Assembly: GCA_032358255.1 (NCBI GenBank)
Contig: JAULBX010014314.1
Location: 31,742-95,741 of the forward strand
DNA length: 64,000 nucleotides
Source of the DNA: Heterotrichella gracilis
Taxonomy: Eukaryota > Sar > Xanthophyceae > Tribonematales > Xanthonemataceae
Direction: 5' to 3'
A model generated the notes under the pieces. That model was not told where the DNA came from, ran no database searches, and was given only the letters and a program-made list of their open reading frames with translations. Positions 60,098 to 64,000 of this stretch are shown one piece after another. The first letter of the stretch is position 1. Every line of letters starts with the position of its first letter. Position numbers and translations under genes: made by a program.

Positions 60098-63000
60098 GAC
60101 ACATAGCATGCCACCAAGGCGCAACTGTGTACCTGCATGTATCGGGCAGCAGCTGCATTGCAGCCAGCAAGTCTGAGCGCTCAGGCCCCCATGCCTCAGC
60201 GCTCTCACCCCCCCAGCGCATCCCGCTGCTCCACCAGCACAGGAAACCCTCCAGGAAAACCCTACTGCCGCGCGCGCCCCACCTGCTCCGCACTGCCAAT
60301 GAGCAGCTAGGTGACAGCACGGAAGCAGCGGGTATGTACTACCATGAATGGGTATAACCTCAGCCCCATGGTGCACTATACCCTCCCCGTGCAGTCAAAA
60401 ACAGCATCTGCAGAGGGAATCAGGTATTGCGCACACTTGCGTCCTCCTCAAATGCAAATGCAGAGCAAAGGAATATTCAATTCAATGCAGGTGTGCCACT
60501 TCGCAGTGCATATAATGAATTCATTCCCGGTGGCATTGCAATGCACCATCGCCATGCTCAACCATGCCAATGCCGATGCAGGCACGGGCGGCGCAGCACA
60601 CCTGGATGCAAGCTCTAGGGATACCGATGTCGACCTCCACCCGCCCCCATCCAGCCCCACAGTGCGGGAGGTTGAGAACGCCGTCGCCACCACCCTCCAG
60701 GCGCGGCCAGTCCGGCCCCCACCCCCCCCACCCCCCACCACCCCTGTGGTCAAGCCTCAGAAGAGCGGCAGGGAGGCTGCGGGCCCCGGCGGCGGCGGCG
60801 GTGGTGGTGGTGGTGGTGGTGGTGCCATGACAGTCAGGCAGCAACAGGCTGCGCACAACCGCTCGACCCCCGTTCAGTTCATGGGGGGCAAGGATTCGCC
60901 TAGCCAGATGCCTGAGCAGATGTATTCTGCCAAGGAGGCGGAGAGCCTCTCGCCGCAGGTGTGTGGGGGATGGGTGGCGGGGGCCGGGGATGCTTGGAGA
61001 GGGGAAGGAGGGTTTTAAGGTTTAGGGTTTAGGGGGATCGACCACGAGGGAACAGACGTCAATGCACAAGCACAGTGTGTGTGTGCGTGGAAGGCGTTCC
61101 TCCCGGGAGTCGCTTGGCCTAAAGGGTACACTGCACTGGTGATGAACTTGCGCACAGAGATCAGGGCCCAGCTAGAATAAAACCCTGAAACCCGAAACCC
61201 TAACCCGGTCCCATCCTAGCCCCTAAGATTCCTCCCATTCCTCCTCCCCCAATCTTCTCCCTTCCTCCCTCTCCAGACCACCCGCCAGCTCCGCCAGCTT
61301 GCGCTCAACATCATGCAGCGACTGCTGGTGCACGACCCAGACACAGAGAGAAGGCCTTTGCTAGCGACGAACCATAAACCCTTGACCCTAACACCGACCC
61401 TAGAAAAACCTGACCCTGGATTTCTAATTGCTAAACACTCCTCCCACTCCCCTGCACCAACCTTCTTCCCCTCCCCTTCAGACCACCAGGCAGCTCCGCC
61501 AGCTAGCACTCAACATCATGCAGCGCCTCCTAGTGCACGATCCAGACACAGAGAGCGGGGCACAGCTGGCAGCCGACCTGGTAGCCATGCTTCCCCCCCC
61601 TGCGGACGCCTCGCTCCCCCTGCAGTTCAATAATATCATGCAGGATGGGGCCATGGCGTTCCTGACGCAGGATGCCAGCTACAGCTCCCGGCCGGCGCTG
61701 CGCTGCGGGCCGGACGAGCTGGCCAAGCTGGTGAAGGAGCTGGGGAAGCTGGTGCGTAGGGTTTTAGGGTTTTAGGGTTTTAGGGATTAGGAGCTGGGGT
61801 ACCTGGTGCGTAGGTTTTAGAGTTTAGGACCTGGGGCAGCTGCATCTTGTTCGTTGCTGTTATGGTGGGGGTGGGAGGGTCTCCGCTAGGGCATTCCTAA
61901 CACGGGACGCCACCAATGGCTTCCGAATGTTTCTTATGGAAGGCTGCATTCTGGGCCCGACAAGCTGGCCAAAGTTGTGCAGTTACCCCACCACACACAC
62001 CTTTTACCCCCCCAACCGACCCATGCACCCCTCACTACCTCGCCCCGTCATCCCCTCCCACCCTAAAGATTTACTTAGTTCTGTGTGTTGTTTATATATA
62101 CATAAAAATACTTTTAATAATCAGTGTTAATTGTTATTTTACCACAGGGCGGCGTGGAGGTAGCCGTGGCCATCTTCGACATCATCGAGGGGTGCGGCAA
62201 GGGCTACCCCGCACGCAACCTCACCTGCTTCCACGCGCTCATGGCAGTGGCGGAGCACCGATCGGACGGGCGGGCCGCACTTGTGTTGCTGAGGCGCCTG
62301 CAGGCATGTGGCTTGGTGGCCACCCTACAGAGCTACACGCACGCCATGGGCGCCGCGGCCAAGGCGGGGTTTGTGGACCAGACGCTGGACCTGTTTGAGG
62401 TGGGTGTGTGGGTGGGTTGGCGGTGAGGTGGGCGCCATGGGGTGGTGCATGATGTGGGGGGTTGGTGTGAGGGGTGAGGGGTGGGGTTTGTGTGCGGTCT
62501 GACCGCCATTCTGCGGAGCCACACGTATGCTATGGGGACGCGGTCTAAGGACACCAATAGAGTCCCCTGCCCCGCCCCGAATCCCCACACAAACCCCCCC
62601 AACTCCCACACAAACCACACCCAATCTCCCTTGTTCAGGAGCTGCGCCGGGCATCTCTTACCCCCCGCACCATGGTAGTCACGCCCCCCTTACCCATGTA
62701 ATCACACCCAGTTACTGTACACTTCGAGACAACCACCCAAACCCCGTCTCTTTACCCCACTGACACGTATCTCAATCACCACACCCACCAAACCTTCTCC
62801 CCACACTGTGCAGGAGCTGCGCCGCGCCAATCTGACCCCCGACACCATGGCCCACACTATGGTGATCATGGCCCACGAGAAGGGGGGCAGGTGGGAGGAT
62901 GCACTGGCCGCCTTTCAGCGCATGGGGGCGGAGGGGGTGGCGCGCAACTCTTTCACCTACAGGGCACTGGTGGCGTCGCTGGAAAAATGGGGGCAGCTTG

Positions 63001-64000
63001 ACCTGGCACTGCAGGTGGGTGTGGTAGGGGTGGGTGGTGCGGGGTGGTGTGTGTGTGTGGGGTGCATGTGGGGGGGAAACTGACGTGCATGGGATTGGAA
63101 GGCTTGTGGTGGGGCCCCATGGGGGTAGTTTGCCACCCTTCCACATACAGGGCGCTGGTGGCATCGCTTGAGAAGTGGGGGCAGCCAGACCTGGCGCTGC
63201 ATGTGGTGGGGGTGGGGCTGGAAGGGGGGAATGGGGGGGGTTGGATTGGTGTGTAACCCTTGTGCAGGGTTTGGGAGTGTGGGGCATGGCAGGCTCTAGC
63301 GTGTCAGGGTGCAGAGGGTTTTGACATGTGAGCAACGACTTTAGGGCCTTAGCGTCGGGTGAGAAACCCAAACCATAACCCCTGCACTCCCTCAAGTCGC
63401 TGCTGGCTGATGCGCCTTCCTGAGTCGTTGTGTGTGTGTGTGCCTGTAGGCGCTCGAGGACATGGGTGCCGAGGGTGTGCCCCCAAATAATGTGGTGTAC
63501 CAGGCGGTGCTCAACGCGTGCCTCAAGCAGGGGAGCTTTGAAAAGGTGGGTGGGGGAGTGGGGTGGGGTGCGTTGGTGGCCAGCGGGGGGTGGCGGTGGG
63601 TGGGGTATCAGGCTGTGGGTGGTGTTTGGGCAGTAGACTTACATGACTGCTGATGGGATCACTACCTGGGGCAGGCTGCCTTGCTACAGGGTTCTCCATG
63701 CAAGCTGCACTTGCCTTTACCCAGAACCCTTAATTTCAAACCCTAAACTTTTGATTCCAAACCCTAAATCCTCATTCCCACCTCTCCATGCAGGCTGTGC
63801 CCGTCCTGCACACCATGTCCCGCCATGGCCTTGGCTTTGATGTGTTTACTACAGGCAGGCTGTGCGGATTCTGCCAGGCCAACCAGCTGTACAGGGAAGG
63901 GGTGGAGCTGGTGCTGGTGAGGAGTGGGGAGTGGGGGGTGGATGGGGGTGGGAGGGGAGGGGGTTCTGCTGGGGCCTGCTGCTGTACACGGCGGGGGGGG
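60098..64000 (+). CDS. Pentatricopeptide repeat (PPR) protein, 3' end beyond window
   Basis: PPR proteins bind organellar RNA and act in its processing, stability or translation. Exons: 60098-60331, 60395-60423, 60491-60958, 61482-61751, 62148-62399, 62814-63014, 63450-63545, 63794-63916, continuing past 64000. Phases agree. The N-terminal part is basic and targeting-like, then Pro/Gly-rich linkers (PPPPPPPTTPVV and a poly-Gly run). Helical domains follow: TTRQLRQLALNIMQRLLVHD, then repeated 35-residue units with TYRALVASLEKWGQLDLALQ, VVYQAVLNACLKQGSFEKA and YTHAMGAAAKAGFVDQTLDL. I count about five to six PPR units before the edge. Each repeat border tends to coincide with an exon. Copies of exon ends lie in most introns (for example 61276-61355, 62635-62660 and 63138-63215). 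The first exon shown needs an upstream exon for its start. Confidence 0.8.
61276..61355 (+). repeat. Upstream copy of a PPR-gene exon start, with acceptor
   Basis: The first ~80 bp of exon 61482-61751, including the CTCCAG-type acceptor, are duplicated at 61276-61355 and would read TTRQLRQLALNIMQRLLVHD identically. The intervening segment carries CCCTTGACCCTAACACCGACCCTAG. Splicing to this copy would need a donor downstream of it. None is obvious, so it is a likely decoy acceptor. Confidence 0.85.

Noticed and set aside
1-64000. Chromosome end or subtelomere
   Set aside because: TTTAGGG occurs as single or up to about three copies inside introns of ordinary genes, never as a long array.
1-64000. 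CRISPR array or bacterial contamination
   Set aside because: Short direct repeats are exon-end copies without regular spacers, and genes have spliceosomal introns and eukaryotic families throughout.

Overview
The window reads as nuclear DNA of a green alga (Chlorophyta, probably Chlorophyceae; this placement is an inference). Nearly every gene is split by many short GT-AG introns. The encoded proteins include a nucleus-encoded thylakoid Rieske protein, an ADP-glucose pyrophosphorylase homologue, a mitochondrial-type ClpP and a PPR protein, and their closest recalled relatives are plant or Chlamydomonas proteins. Introns are full of single or short runs of the algal telomere-type motif (TTTAGGG, also TTTTAGGG, in both orientations). 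Gene models were built by eye from reading frame, splice sites and recalled protein families. Junctions are phase-consistent unless stated otherwise.

Layout. 0-3.8 kb: an F-box-like exon and a three-unit satellite. 4.2-15.1 kb (-): a complete 20-exon RIC1 gene (Rab6-type GEF subunit). 17.4-21.4 kb (+): a 9-exon ADP-glucose pyrophosphorylase-like gene whose catalytic motifs are degenerate, divergent from RIC1. 23.4-25.5 kb (-): ClpP. 26.5-28.9 kb (-): Bud32/PRPK kinase of the KEOPS complex. 31.6-32.3 kb (-): intronless petC. 33.1-34.9 kb (+): phosphatidylglycerophosphate phosphatase (GEP4/PGPP1). 35.9-36.5 kb (+): a small membrane protein with a targeting-like N-terminus. 37.6-43.6 kb (-): the SWP73/BAF60 subunit of SWI/SNF. 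45.5-48.2 kb (+): an unrecognised multi-pass membrane protein. 48.4-52.2 kb: three strong hairpins and the C-terminal part of an EDC4/VARICOSE-like decapping scaffold (-). 55.1-58.9 kb (-): a PP2C phosphatase. 60.1 kb to the window end (+): a PPR protein that runs off the edge.

The genes are functionally mixed housekeeping loci: vesicle traffic, starch and membrane lipid metabolism, photosynthetic electron transport, proteolysis, tRNA modification, chromatin, mRNA decay, signalling and organelle RNA. There is no operon or biosynthetic cluster. The unifying oddity is structural. At many exon-intron borders the terminal 25-70 bp of the exon, with its splice site, is repeated one to three times inside the adjoining intron. 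The copies are usually separated by TTTAGGG/CCCTAAA-type words. I found this in RIC1, AGPase, PGPP, SWP73, PP2C, EDC4 and PPR. I regard it as the most interesting feature of the window.
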